Shown here: one piece after another, positions 16,783 through 26,167 of the stretch
How the letters are laid out: the number at the start of each line of letters is the position of its first letter
Numbering within the stretch: position 1 is the stretch's first letter
DNA from: NVTR01 sp036479015
GTDB lineage: Bacteria; Pseudomonadota; Alphaproteobacteria; Rhodobacterales; Rhodobacteraceae
NCBI GenBank assembly: GCA_036479015.1
Contig: JAZGFB010000047.1
Coordinates: forward strand, 186,001-250,000
Reading direction: 5' to 3'
DNA length: 64,000 nucleotides
Made by a program: the position numbers and the translations under genes
Notes under the pieces: model-generated
The model's database searches: none
The model's input: only the letters and a program-made list of their open reading frames with translations
Told to the model about the DNA's origin: nothing

Positions 16783-18105
16783 CTAGCGCGGCAACACAAT
16801 ATCCACCTGCAATCCGCCCAGCGCCTTGCTTTGGCCCAGCCGCATTGCCCCGCCATGGCGCCGGGCAATGTCGTTTGATATCGACAACCCCAAGCCAACA
16901 CCGCTGCCCTTATCCTGATTGCGCGCCACATCCAGCCGGGCAAAGGGCTTTAGCGCCTCTTCGCGCAAATCATCGGCAATGCCGGGGCCATCATCTTGAA
17001 CCGAAATTTTGACAGTTTTCTCGGTGATCACAACGCTCACCTCTACAACTTCACCATACCGCAGACCATTACCGATCAGGTTTTCAACGGCCCGTTCAAT
17101 GGCCGTGGGCTGCAAAACACAGCGCCCCTTGCCGACAGGCTCAACAAACCGAACCGCACTGGGGGCCCCGACCGATTTGTCTACAATAGCGCGCACCAAC
17201 GCCACCGGATCAACTTCCTTTGGCTCATCCAGTGTATCATCACGGGCAAATGCTAGAAACTCATCCAACAACCGCTCCATATCCAAAATATCGCGCTTAA
17301 GATCGGCGGTATCGACATCCTCATCCATCATGGACAACCCCAGCTTGAACCGCGTCAGCGGCGTGCGCAGATCATGGCTGACCCCGGACAACATCAGGGT
17401 GCGCTGCTCAATATGGCGCTCAATACGGGCCCGCATGTCCAAAAACGCATTGCCCGCCGAGCGCACCTCAAGCGCGCCAGTTGGCCGATAGTCAACATGG
17501 CGCCCGCGCCCAAACGCCTCAGCTGCCCGGGCCAACCGCTTGATCGGGCGCAGCTGATTGCGCAGGAAAACAAACGCCACCAGCGTCATCAACGCACCGA
17601 CAAACACCATCAGCACCAAAAACTGATGCGGATTAGACGCCGACACCTGCGACCGTGATAGCCAAATTTTGGCGGTGCCAAATTTGGTATCCATCCACAA
17701 AATCACCTGGTGCCGATCAGACAACAGATCAACCGCCACAACAGACCCCAGTTCAGCGCGCAGTGTTTCATCCACCACACGACCAGACAGATCAAAAAAC
17801 CGCCGCCGGTCAACCGCCTCTGCGGTGTTTGCCGGTATCTGAATGTTCAATTGCAGCGCCGTAGACAACACACCGATCCGCTGCAACGCTTGCTGTAAAT
17901 TTTCAGCCGAATTAACATCACCCTCAAGCAACTTCAAATCCAACGTCAGGTTCTGCGTCATCTGCAAGGTGACCCCTTCAAAATGGCGCTGTATGAACAC
18001 CACCGACACCACAACCTGCAATGTGATTACCGGCAATAATAAGATCATCGCGGCCCGGCCATACAGACCGCGCGGAACATATCGTTTGAGCCAGTTAAAT
18101 GTCAT
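16783..18105 (-). CDS. EnvZ-like sensor histidine kinase (orphan)
   Basis: A 440-residue membrane kinase with two transmembrane helices (about 17-38 and 163-185), a periplasmic domain of about 120 residues, a HAMP linker containing LRPIKRLARAAEAF, the H-box LSGVSHDLRTPLTR and an ATPase domain with ENLIGNGLRYG, DDGPGI and GSGVGLGLSI. Architecture and motifs match EnvZ. No response-regulator gene is adjacent, so its partner is unknown. Only 42 bp separate its ATG from that of the divergent hydrolase, and no good Shine-Dalgarno sequence is visible. Confidence 0.85.
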   Translation of the reverse strand: MTFNWLKRYVPRGLYGRAAMILLLPVITLQVVVSVVFIQRHFEGVTLQMTQNLTLDLKLLEGDVNSAENLQQALQRIGVLSTALQLNIQIPANTAEAVDRRRFFDLSGRVVDETLRAELGSVVAVDLLSDRHQVILWMDTKFGTAKIWLSRSQVSASNPHQFLVLMVFVGALMTLVAFVFLRNQLRPIKRLARAAEAFGRGRHVDYRPTGALEVRSAGNAFLDMRARIERHIEQRTLMLSGVSHDLRTPLTRFKLGLSMMDEDVDTADLKRDILDMERLLDEFLAFARDDTLDEPKEVDPVALVRAIVDKSVGAPSAVRFVEPVGKGRCVLQPTAIERAVENLIGNGLRYGEVVEVSVVITEKTVKISVQDDGPGIADDLREEALKPFARLDVARNQDKGSGVGLGLSISNDIARRHGGAMRLGQSKALGGLQVDIVLPR

Positions 18106-18147
18106 AGGCTATTGCTAACGCCCCTCGCCCCGGATGAGAATGAAATA

Positions 18148-19056
18148 ATGCACACGACCCGCCCCAACACGCACGAAACCCTGCAACCCGGCCTGCGCCG
18201 GGTGCTGGCAGACAACCCATCCCCCATGACATACTGGGGCACCAACACCTATATAGTGGGCACCGGCAACGTGGCCGTCATTGACCCCGGCCCCGACAGC
18301 CCGGCGCATCTGCGCGCAATTCTTTCAGCACTGGAACCCGGTGAAACCATCAGCCATATCTTTGTGACCCACAGCCATGTTGACCATTCCCCCCTGGCCC
18401 CAACCCTGTCCGCGCAAACCGGCGCGCCGATCCTTGCCTATGGCGATGCCACCGCCGGGCGCAGCGCCGTCATGTGCACCCTGGCAAATCAGGGCATGAC
18501 CGATGGTGGCGAAGGCATAGATGCGGCTTTCACGCCAGACCAGACACTTAAGGATGGCCAGACCATAACGGCCGACAACTGGCGCATTCAGGCCCTGTGG
18601 ACACCGGGCCACCTGGGCAATCATATGTGTTTCATTTGGGGTGATGTCATCTTTACCGGTGACCACATCATGGCATGGGCCTCATCACTGGTGTCACCCC
18701 CCGATGGCGACCTGAGCGATTTCATGGCCTCCACCGAAAAACTTTCCCAACACCCTGCCCGCATTTTTTACCCCGGTCACGGCCCTGCGGTTACCGACCC
18801 CGCCGCCCGGATCAGCTGGCTGCTTAAACACCGCCAAAGCCGACAAACGGCGATTCTATCCGCCCTATCCCATGGCCCCGCCACCACACAGACGCTGACC
18901 CAAACGATCTATACTGATATCCAGCCGCATCTGCTGCCCGCCGCCCAGCGCAACGTTTTCGCCCATCTTATTGACCTGGTGCAATCAGCTCAGGCCCAAA
19001 CCAATGGCCTGCTGACATTTGATGCCGAATTCGCACTGAATGGGCCACTCACTTAG
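18148..19056 (+). CDS. Metallo-beta-lactamase-fold hydrolase (LACTB2-like)
   Basis: A 302-residue MBL-fold protein with the metal motif THSHVDHS, further ligands in TPGHLGNHMCF and GDHIMAW, and YPGHGP, followed by a C-terminal winged-helix-like domain (about 225-295) as in LACTB2-type nucleases and hydrolases. The substrate cannot be told. I chose the ATG at 18148; the frame extends to a TTG at 18112 but this adds residues outside the family. Confidence 0.82.
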   Translation: MHTTRPNTHETLQPGLRRVLADNPSPMTYWGTNTYIVGTGNVAVIDPGPDSPAHLRAILSALEPGETISHIFVTHSHVDHSPLAPTLSAQTGAPILAYGDATAGRSAVMCTLANQGMTDGGEGIDAAFTPDQTLKDGQTITADNWRIQALWTPGHLGNHMCFIWGDVIFTGDHIMAWASSLVSPPDGDLSDFMASTEKLSQHPARIFYPGHGPAVTDPAARISWLLKHRQSRQTAILSALSHGPATTQTLTQTIYTDIQPHLLPAAQRNVFAHLIDLVQSAQAQTNGLLTFDAEFALNGPLT

Positions 19057-19134
19057 CCACTGAAAAAACACCCCATTCCGTCACAAATTACACTGGACGC
19101 GCCCCAATACCCTTGCTATATGCGCCACTGGTAT

Positions 19135-19209
19135 TCCGGCGTAGCTCAGCGGTAGAGCAGTTGACTGTTAATCAATTTGTCGTAGGTTCGATCCCTACCG
19201 CCGGAGCCA
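19135..19209 (+). tRNA. tRNA-Asn (GTT anticodon)
   Basis: 75 nt including CCA, with the acceptor arm TCCGGCG paired to CGCCGGA, D loop AGCTCAGCGGTAGAGC, anticodon loop CTGTTAA and T loop TTCGATC. All stems pair. It lies between the MBL hydrolase gene and alr. Confidence 0.97.
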
Positions 19210-19336
19210 AAATTCCCCTCCCAACATCTCCCATACGCCCGACCTGAATGCAGACCATTGCACAGCTGCGTTTCAACCCGGCTTGGTGACAGCTTTTCGA
19301 CTTGCGCGCAGGCCTTACCCACTTCAAAACCTCCCC

Positions 19337-20383
19337 ATGAGCAACCCATGCCTGACCATCAATCTGGACGCCGTCATAGGCAACTGGCGCGCACTTGATG
19401 CGCGCTCTGCCCAAAATGTCACCACCGGGGCCGTGGTTAAGGCCAACGCCTATGGCTTGGGCCTGGATAAAATCGCGCGCGCGCTGATGGCGGCCAATGT
19501 CAGCACATATTTTGTGGCCACCGCTGCCGAAGGTGCCCAATTGCGCGCCCTCACCGGCCCGGACCCGGTGATATTCGTGTTTTGCGGCCATATGTCGGGG
19601 GACGCATCACGTATTGACGCCAACACACTGACACCGCTGCTAAATTCACCGGAACAATTCGCACGTCACATGGCTGAACTGCCAGCTCACAGCTTTGGTG
19701 TGCAGCTTGACACCGGCATGTCACGCCTTGGCTTTCAACCCGCCGACTGGGCCGCTCAGCGCGCCAAGATTTGCGCCGCCAAGCCAACCTTGCTAATGTC
19801 ACACCTGGCCTGCGCTGACGAACCTGACAACCCGATGAACCCCCGCCAACTGGCTGCATTTCACGCCATGACCGACGGGGTTGACCTGCCCCGCTCATTG
19901 GCGGCAACCGGTGGCATATTGCTGGGCCCTGACTACCATTTTGACATCACCCGCCCCGGCATTGGCCTCTACGGTGGCAAACCGTTTGCCGATGCCGCCC
20001 CCACAGTCACCCTGTCCATCCCAGTCATCCAAACCCGAACCGTCCCCCCCGGTGGCACCGTCGGCTATGGCAATACCTGGACAGCGCAGGTCCCCACCCG
20101 TGTCGCCACCATCGCCGCTGGCTACGCCGATGGATTGCCCCGCGCCCTGTCAGGCAAGGCGCAGCTTTTTCACAAAAACCAGCCCTGCCCAGCCATCGGC
20201 CGTGTCTCAATGGATATGATGGCGGTTGATATCAGCCAGCTGGCTGAAACACCCGACAGGCTTGATATCATCTGCCAACACCAAAGCATTGACGATCTGG
20301 CAACAGCTGCCGGCACCATTGGCTATGAAATCCTGACATCCCTTGGCCCGCGCCACAAACGCCTCTACAAGGGGCAGCAATGA
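19337..20383 (+). CDS. alr: Alanine racemase
   Basis: PLP enzyme that makes D-alanine for peptidoglycan. The 348-residue protein has the PLP lysine in VVKANAYGLG near residue 35, QLDTGMSRLGF, RPGIGLYGG and the catalytic region GRVSMDMMAVD. Start at 19337 (MSNPCLTINLDAV) gives the family's usual N-terminus. The stop overlaps the mlaE start (ATGA), opening a rightward run of coupled genes. Confidence 0.95.
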   Translation: MSNPCLTINLDAVIGNWRALDARSAQNVTTGAVVKANAYGLGLDKIARALMAANVSTYFVATAAEGAQLRALTGPDPVIFVFCGHMSGDASRIDANTLTPLLNSPEQFARHMAELPAHSFGVQLDTGMSRLGFQPADWAAQRAKICAAKPTLLMSHLACADEPDNPMNPRQLAAFHAMTDGVDLPRSLAATGGILLGPDYHFDITRPGIGLYGGKPFADAAPTVTLSIPVIQTRTVPPGGTVGYGNTWTAQVPTRVATIAAGYADGLPRALSGKAQLFHKNQPCPAIGRVSMDMMAVDISQLAETPDRLDIICQHQSIDDLATAAGTIGYEILTSLGPRHKRLYKGQQ

Positions 20384-21162
20384 TACTGTTTTCCCCCCTT
20401 GCGGCCCTTGGTCGAACTGTCCTTTCAGTGCTTGGCGCTATTGGGCGCATCACCATATTTGCGCTGCAAACAATACTGCATATTTTCCGCCCACCTTTCT
20501 ACCTTAAAGAATTCCTGCACTCCCTTGTTACCATAGGATATTTCAGCCTTCCAGTTGTCGGCCTGACCGCCCTGTTCACTGGCGGCGCACTGGCCCTGCA
20601 AATCTATGCTGGCGGCTCTCGTTTTTCAGCCGAAGCAGTGGTGCCGCAAATCGTCGCCATCGGCATTGTGCGCGAACTGGGCCCGGTTCTGGTCGGGCTG
20701 ATGATCGCGGCGCGGGTCACCTCATCCATTGCTGCCGAAATCGCCACCATGCGCGTCACCGAACAGATCGATGCGCTGGTCACCCTGTCCACCAACCCGG
20801 CGAAATACCTGACCGTGCCACGGGTGCTGGCAGCCACGCTGATTGTGCCGCTTCTGGTGGGCATCGGCGACATCATCGGCATCGCTGGCGGCTTTCTGGT
20901 GGGCACTGAACAGCTGGGCTTTAACAAGTCCAGTTACCTTAAGAACACCGTGGACTTCCTTGAATTTGCAGACATTTCCTCTAGCCTCATCAAGGGCGCA
21001 GTGTTTGGCTTTATCGCCGCCCTTATGGGCTGTTATTACGGTATGAACTCGGGGCGTGGTGCCCAGGGCGTTGGCCGCGCCACCAAATCATCGGTGGAAA
21101 CCGCCGCCATACTGATCCTAGCCGCCAACTTCCTGCTCACCTCATTGTTTTTCAGCTCATGA
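20380..21162 (+). CDS. mlaE: MlaE-type ABC transporter permease
   Basis: Inner-membrane permease of a phospholipid transporter (Mla) that keeps outer-membrane lipid asymmetry. The 260-residue protein has five to six hydrophobic helices and the signatures IVRELGPVLVGLMIAARV, ATMRVTEQIDAL and GAVFGFIAALMGCYYG of the MlaE/Ttg2B family. It overlaps alr upstream and mlaF downstream by four bases each. MlaD, B and C genes are not in this window. Confidence 0.92.
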   Translation: MILFSPLAALGRTVLSVLGAIGRITIFALQTILHIFRPPFYLKEFLHSLVTIGYFSLPVVGLTALFTGGALALQIYAGGSRFSAEAVVPQIVAIGIVRELGPVLVGLMIAARVTSSIAAEIATMRVTEQIDALVTLSTNPAKYLTVPRVLAATLIVPLLVGIGDIIGIAGGFLVGTEQLGFNKSSYLKNTVDFLEFADISSSLIKGAVFGFIAALMGCYYGMNSGRGAQGVGRATKSSVETAAILILAANFLLTSLFFSS

Positions 21163-21905
21163 TAGATATTCAGAACCTGCATAAATCCTTTGGCACCAAA
21201 AATGTTTTGGCAGGTGTCAACCTGACTATCGCCAAGGGCGAAAGCATGGTCATCATTGGTGGCTCTGGCACTGGAAAATCAGTTCTTATCAAAAGCATAT
21301 TGGGCCTTATTAAACCAACATCCGGCACCATTTTACTGCAAGGCCAAGACATTGCGCGCACCGAACGTGACGCGTTCCTGGCGCGCTTTGGCATGCTGTT
21401 TCAGGGTGCAGCCCTGTTTGACAGCCTGACCGTTTGGCAAAACGTGTCGTTTCGCCTGCTTCGCGGTGCCCTGAAACGCCCCAAGGCCGAGGCCCGCGAA
21501 CTGGCCATCGAAAAACTGCGCCGGGTCGGGCTGAAACCCGATGTCGCTGACCTGTTCCCCGGCGAACTATCAGGTGGCATGCAAAAGCGCGTCGGCCTGG
21601 CCCGCGCCATTGCGGCAGAGCCCGAGATCATCTTTTTTGACGAACCCACCACCGGGCTTGATCCCATAATGGCCGGCGTCATAAATGAGCTGATCCGCGA
21701 AATCGTCACCGAAATGGGTGCCACCGCCATGACCATCACCCATGATATGTCATCGGTGCGCGCCATCGCCGACCACGTCGCCATGCTGCATGACGGCGTC
21801 ATCCAATGGACGGGGGCGGTCGGCGACATGGACACCAGCGGCGACGCTTACGTTGATCAGTTCATCCACGGTCGCGCCGACGGGCCGATCGAAAGCGTGC
21901 GCTAG
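21159..21905 (+). CDS. mlaF: MlaF-type ABC transporter ATPase
   Basis: ATPase that powers the MlaE permease. The 248-residue protein has Walker A GGSGTGKSVLIK, Q-loop LFQGAALFDSL, signature LSGGMQKRVGLARA, Walker B IIFFDEPTTGLDP and H-loop TITHDMSSV; the LFDSLTV and SGGMQKR details are typical of the Mla/Ttg2A group. Coupled to mlaE by an ATGA overlap. Confidence 0.93.
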   Translation: MIDIQNLHKSFGTKNVLAGVNLTIAKGESMVIIGGSGTGKSVLIKSILGLIKPTSGTILLQGQDIARTERDAFLARFGMLFQGAALFDSLTVWQNVSFRLLRGALKRPKAEARELAIEKLRRVGLKPDVADLFPGELSGGMQKRVGLARAIAAEPEIIFFDEPTTGLDPIMAGVINELIREIVTEMGATAMTITHDMSSVRAIADHVAMLHDGVIQWTGAVGDMDTSGDAYVDQFIHGRADGPIESVR

Positions 21906-21945
21906 CCGCCTTGGAAAATTACCTCACCTACACTAGGGAAACCGT

Positions 21946-22374
21946 ATGATCCTCCGCTATGCCAACCTCGCCCTGCTCGTCCTGTTCCCCATCGCGTGGT
22001 TCGCCCCGCTGATGCGCGCAGGGCTGACGCCGCTGTTTAGCCTCAAGGAAATCACCGTCATGTCCGGCCTGTCGACGATCTGGGAAACTGATCCGCCCTT
22101 CGCCCTGCTGGTGACGTTCTTTGCGATTTTCGCCCCCTACATTAAAACCATGGGCATCGCGCTCATGCATTTTGGCCTGATGCGCCGCAAAGCGCTGCCA
22201 TTTTTCAACTTTCTCGGCAAACTCGCCATGGCTGATATCTTCATGCTGGCGCTTTATGTGGTTGTTATCAAAGGCATTGGCGTCGGGCGTGTTGAAACCG
22301 CCTGGGGGCTGTATCTGTTCACCGGCTGCATCTTGGCCTCGCTTGCCATATCTTACGGCACCGAAAAACGTTAA
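21946..22374 (+). CDS. PqiA-like (paraquat-inducible protein A) membrane protein
   Basis: A 142-residue protein with four hydrophobic helices and the PqiA-domain features FSLKEITVMSGLSTIWE and KTMGIALM. It is a single-domain, short form; E. coli PqiA has two such domains and Cys motifs that are absent here. Pqi proteins act with MCE proteins in lipid transport, so its place 40 bp after mlaEF makes a lipid-trafficking role likely. Confidence 0.75.
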   Translation: MILRYANLALLVLFPIAWFAPLMRAGLTPLFSLKEITVMSGLSTIWETDPPFALLVTFFAIFAPYIKTMGIALMHFGLMRRKALPFFNFLGKLAMADIFMLALYVVVIKGIGVGRVETAWGLYLFTGCILASLAISYGTEKR

Positions 22375-22414
22375 ACCGGTTGGCGCGGCGCGCGCGCTTG
22401 GATACACATCCCCC

Positions 22415-23779
22415 ATGGCAAAAACTGAAACCTTCACCTGCACCGCTTGCAACGCCAACCATTCCAAATGGTCCGGGCGCTGTGACGATTGCGGCGACTG
22501 GAACACCATTGTCCAGGCAACCCCACTGTCAAAGGGCCCCGCCAGCAAAACCCTGGGGGCGAAACGCGGCTCTAAGGTCACCCTTAGCGATCTGTCCAGC
22601 ACCGAAGCCCCGCCCCCCCGCACCCGCTCCGGCATTGACGAACTTGACCGGGTGTTGGGCGGCGGGTTGGTACCTGCATCTGCCATATTGGTTGGCGGTG
22701 ACCCCGGCATCGGCAAATCCACCCTGCTGCTGCAGGCGGCGGCAAGCTTCGCCAATAACGGGCTTAAGGCGCTGTATGTCACCGGCGAAGAAAGCGCCGC
22801 CCAGGTCCGCATGCGCGCCCAAAGGCTGGGCCTGACATCGGCACCGGTAAAACTGGCCGCCGAAACCAACCTGCGCGATATCCTGACCACGCTGGACAGC
22901 GAAAAACCCGACATCGCCATTATCGACAGTATTCAAACCATGTGGGCTGACAATGTCGCCTCTGCCCCCGGCTCGGTCAGTCAGGTGCGCGCCGCGGCCC
23001 ATGAACTGACCACCTATGCCAAACGCAAAGGCATCGCCGTGGTGCTGGTGGGCCATGTCACCAAAGACGGCCAGATCGCCGGCCCCCGCGTGATCGAACA
23101 TATGGTCGACACCGTGCTTTATTTTGAAGGCGAGCGCGGCCACCAGTTCCGCATCCTGCGCGCCGTCAAAAACCGTTTTGGCCCAGCGGACGAAATCGGT
23201 GTGTTTGAAATGACAGGCGGCGGGCTGGCCGAAGTGAAAAACCCCTCGGCCCTGTTCCTGTCAGAGCGCGATGAACCCGCCCCCGGCTCGGTGGTGTTTG
23301 CCGGTATCGAAGGCACCCGCCCGGTGCTGGTGGAATTTCAGGCACTGGTCGCGCCCACGCCCCACAGCCAACCCCGGCGCACCGTCGTTGGTTGGGATGG
23401 CGGGCGCTTGGCCATGATCCTGGCAGTGCTAGAATCACGCTGTGGCATCCCGTTTTCCGGGCTTGATGTTTACCTTAACGTCGCCGGTGGCCTTAAGGTA
23501 ACTGAGCCGGCCGCCGACCTGGCTGTTGCGGCAGCGCTACTGTCCGCCAGAGAAGACACCGCCATCCCCGCAGACACTGTGGTTTTTGGTGAAATTAGCC
23601 TATCAGGGGCCCTGCGACCTGTCGGGCAGACAGAAAATCGCCTTAAAGAAGCCCGAAAACTGGGGTTTTCCAAGGCTATTGCCCCGACAAGAAGCAAGAT
23701 AGGTTCGGGTGACGATCCGGGGGTTCGGCAAATGTCGGATCTAACAAGTTTTGTAGGTGAGATTTTCGGCGCGGGATAA
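22415..23779 (+). CDS. radA: DNA repair protein RadA
   Basis: RecA-like helicase that extends branches in recombination and repair. The 454-residue protein has a zinc finger (CTACNANHSKWSGRCDDC, residues 8-25), Walker A GGDPGIGKST, the RadA motif KNRFGP and a C-terminal Lon-protease-like domain (from about 290). The ATG at 22415 matches the family N-terminus (MAKTETFTCTAC). It lies 40 bp after the PqiA-like gene. Confidence 0.96.
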   Translation: MAKTETFTCTACNANHSKWSGRCDDCGDWNTIVQATPLSKGPASKTLGAKRGSKVTLSDLSSTEAPPPRTRSGIDELDRVLGGGLVPASAILVGGDPGIGKSTLLLQAAASFANNGLKALYVTGEESAAQVRMRAQRLGLTSAPVKLAAETNLRDILTTLDSEKPDIAIIDSIQTMWADNVASAPGSVSQVRAAAHELTTYAKRKGIAVVLVGHVTKDGQIAGPRVIEHMVDTVLYFEGERGHQFRILRAVKNRFGPADEIGVFEMTGGGLAEVKNPSALFLSERDEPAPGSVVFAGIEGTRPVLVEFQALVAPTPHSQPRRTVVGWDGGRLAMILAVLESRCGIPFSGLDVYLNVAGGLKVTEPAADLAVAAALLSAREDTAIPADTVVFGEISLSGALRPVGQTENRLKEARKLGFSKAIAPTRSKIGSGDDPGVRQMSDLTSFVGEIFGAG

Positions 23780-23803
23780 CACGCGCGGGCAGGAGAATGA
23801 AAA

Positions 23804-24361
23804 ATGGATTTTACGATCGTTGATGGTGGCGTTGCACTGGTTGTGGTGATGTCGGCAATACTGGCCTATTCCCGTGGGTTTGTGCGCGAGGCCCTGTCAA
23901 TTGCTGGCTGGGTGGTGGCCGCGATCGTCGCCTTCATTTTCGCCCCCAAAGCCCAACCGCTTATCCACGAAATCCCATTTGTTAAGGACTTTCTAGGCGA
24001 CAGCTGTGAACTTAGCATCATCGCCGCCTTTGCCGTGGTCTTTGCCCTGGCGCTGGTGATCACCTCAATCTTTACCCCGCTGTTTTCCTCTGCTGTTCAA
24101 CGCTCGGCACTTGGCGGGCTGGATCAGGGGCTTGGGTTTTTGTTCGGCGTGTTGCGCGGGCTGCTTTTGGTGGCCGTCGCACTGGTGGTCTATGACCGCG
24201 TGATCAGCGAACCGCTGGCTATGGTGGACGACAGCCGAACCAATAAAATATTCGCCAAAGCCCAGGAATCGCTGAACGAATCCATCCCCGAAAATGCCCC
24301 CGGCTGGATCGTGGCGCGTTACGAAGAACTGGTTGGCTCCTGCGGTGCCGCGGTAGAATAA
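23804..24361 (+). CDS. cvpA: CvpA family membrane protein
   Basis: A 185-residue inner-membrane protein with four helices in the first 135 residues, including SRGFVREALSIAGWVVA and the loop DRVISEPL, matching CvpA. In E. coli it is needed for colicin V production and bile resistance and sits in front of purF, as here. The soluble C-terminus is short. It starts 24 bp after radA. Confidence 0.9.
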   Translation: MDFTIVDGGVALVVVMSAILAYSRGFVREALSIAGWVVAAIVAFIFAPKAQPLIHEIPFVKDFLGDSCELSIIAAFAVVFALALVITSIFTPLFSSAVQRSALGGLDQGLGFLFGVLRGLLLVAVALVVYDRVISEPLAMVDDSRTNKIFAKAQESLNESIPENAPGWIVARYEELVGSCGAAVE

Positions 24362-24388
24362 CCGGCTGGCTGGCACATACCCAAATAT

Positions 24389-24429
24389 ATTACGAACGGT
24401 TTAGCTGAATTTTGTTAGCCGTTCGTAAT
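24389..24429. promoter_or_regulatory. Perfect 11-bp inverted repeat in the cvpA-purF gap
   Basis: ATTACGAACGG (24389-24399) and CCGTTCGTAAT (24419-24429) form perfect arms with a 19-nt spacer; arm centres are 30 bp apart, close to three helical turns. It lies 28 bp after cvpA and 69 bp before purF. No T-run follows, so a two-site operator for purF or a bidirectional stop is more likely than a classic terminator. Confidence 0.55.
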
Positions 24430-24498
24430 GACACCACTGTAACAACCCGGTAAGACGGACCCAATCCAAGCCACCAGGATTCGGAGCCACCATCTACC

Positions 24499-25962
24499 AT
24501 GCGTGAAATGCCCCCAAGTCACCCCTTTGACGATGACAAACTAAAAGAAGAATGTGGCGTGTTTGGCGTCATTGGCGTGCCCGAAGCCGCCAATTTCGTG
24601 GCCCTCGGACTGCATGCCTTGCAGCACCGCGGCCAAGAAGCAGGCGGCATCGTTGCCCATGAATTTGGCCCCGGCTTCACATCAGCGCGCCGCTTTGGCT
24701 ATGTGCGCGACAATTTCACCAAGGCATCCCTGATGGAAACTCTGCCGGGCCCGATATCAATCGGCCATGTGCGCTATTCCACCGCTGGCACCAAGGGCGC
24801 GACCCAAATCCGCGACGTGCAGCCGTTCTTTGGCGAATTTTCCATGGGCGGTGCCGCCATTGCCCATAATGGCAACGTCACCAATGCGCTGGCCCTGCGC
24901 CGCGAATTGATCGAACGCGGCTCTATCTTCCAAAGCTCATCTGACAGCGAATGCATCATCCACCTGATGGCGCGCAGCTTCCAGCAAAACATCCCCGACC
25001 GCATGAAAGACGCGTTGCGCCGGGTCGAGGGCGCGTTTTCCATCGTCGCCATGACCCGCACCAAACTGATCGGTGTGCGCGACCGCCTCGGCGTACGCCC
25101 GCTGGTCCTGGGACAATTGGGTGACGGCTGGGTATTGGCCAGCGAAACCTGCGCCCTTGATATCATCGGCGCTGACTTCATCCGCGAAATCGAACCCGGC
25201 GAAATGGTGGTCATCACCGATAAAGGCGTCGAAAGCTCACACCCGTTTGACAATGTCGGCAGCCGCTTTTGCATCTTTGAACACGTCTACTTTTCCCGCC
25301 CCGACAGCATCCTTGGCGGCCAATCCGTTTACGAAACCCGCCGCCAAATCGGTGTCGAACTGGCGCGCGAAGCCCCGGTTGAGGCCGATCTTGTCTGCCC
25401 CGTGCCCGACAGCGGCACCCCGGCCGCCATCGGCTATTCCCAGGAAAGCGGCATTCCCTACGCCATGGGCATCATCCGCAACCAATATGTCGGCCGCACA
25501 TTCATTGAACCCACTGAACAAATCCGCTCCCTTGGGGTGCGCCTAAAGCTCAACGTCAACCGCGCACTGGTCAAAGGCAAACGCGTGGTTCTGGTGGATG
25601 ACAGCATCGTGCGCGGCACCACCACCACAAAGATCAAGGAAATGATCCTGGAAGCCGGGGCCACCTCGGTGCATTTTCGCATCGCGTCGCCCCCCACCGC
25701 CTGGCCTTGCTTTTACGGCGTCGACACCCCAAAGCGTGAAAAACTGCTGGCCGCCAATATGTCAGAGGATGAAATGTGCGCCCACCTGGGTGTCGACAGC
25801 CTAAAGTTCATCACCCTTGACGGGTTGTACCGCGCCGCTGGCCAAGCCAAAGGCCGCAACGCAAAATCCCCTCAATACTGCGACGCCTGTTTTTCAGGGC
25901 AATACCCCATTGCCCTAACCGACTTTGAGCAAGAAGCATCGGACATCAAAGCGGCACAATGA
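24499..25962 (+). CDS. purF: Amidophosphoribosyltransferase
   Basis: First committed step of purine synthesis, making phosphoribosylamine from PRPP and glutamine. The 487-residue precursor has the glutaminase nucleophile Cys19 in KEECGVFGV, so an 18-residue propeptide is presumably removed (15 if translation starts at M4). The PRPP loop VVLVDDSIVRGTTT is intact. Cysteines in CIFEHVYF, WPCFYGVD and YCDACFSGQYP fit the 4Fe-4S cluster ligands of the Bacillus-type enzyme. GGAG lies before the first ATG at somewhat long spacing. Confidence 0.96.
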   Translation: MREMPPSHPFDDDKLKEECGVFGVIGVPEAANFVALGLHALQHRGQEAGGIVAHEFGPGFTSARRFGYVRDNFTKASLMETLPGPISIGHVRYSTAGTKGATQIRDVQPFFGEFSMGGAAIAHNGNVTNALALRRELIERGSIFQSSSDSECIIHLMARSFQQNIPDRMKDALRRVEGAFSIVAMTRTKLIGVRDRLGVRPLVLGQLGDGWVLASETCALDIIGADFIREIEPGEMVVITDKGVESSHPFDNVGSRFCIFEHVYFSRPDSILGGQSVYETRRQIGVELAREAPVEADLVCPVPDSGTPAAIGYSQESGIPYAMGIIRNQYVGRTFIEPTEQIRSLGVRLKLNVNRALVKGKRVVLVDDSIVRGTTTTKIKEMILEAGATSVHFRIASPPTAWPCFYGVDTPKREKLLAANMSEDEMCAHLGVDSLKFITLDGLYRAAGQAKGRNAKSPQYCDACFSGQYPIALTDFEQEASDIKAAQ

Positions 25963-26099
25963 CATTAAGCAAATATTGAACGGTTACCCAGATAAGCCGC
26001 GCCGTCCCGCTCACTAAACAGCCCGTCGCCCATATCTGTGAAATGGCCCTGAGCTATCATCTGAAACCCACCGCTTAACCCGCCCGATCATTGTTCCAA

Positions 26100-26120
26100 A
26101 AATATCCTCGCCGAAGGCAT
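26100..26120 (+). repeat. Degenerate partial copy of the intergenic repeat
   Basis: AAATATCCTCGCCGAAGGCAT matches the first 21 bases of the element at 9739 at 19 positions, but the two hairpins that follow there are absent. It lies between purF and the leftward membrane protein gene. The rest of the 298-bp gap (25963-26260) holds only the hairpin listed next. Confidence 0.55.
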
Positions 26121-26143
26121 ACCGCCCGGAGGGCTCATATAAT

Positions 26144-26167
26144 GCGCCGCCAGGCGCGCCTTTTCTT
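26144..26167 (+). terminator. Probable rho-independent terminator after purF
   Basis: A 5-bp GC stem (GCGCC at 26144-26148, GGCGC at 26153-26157, loop GCCA) is followed by GCC and TTTTCTT. The orientation fits the rightward purF transcript, though it is 180 bases past the stop codon. Confidence 0.5.
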
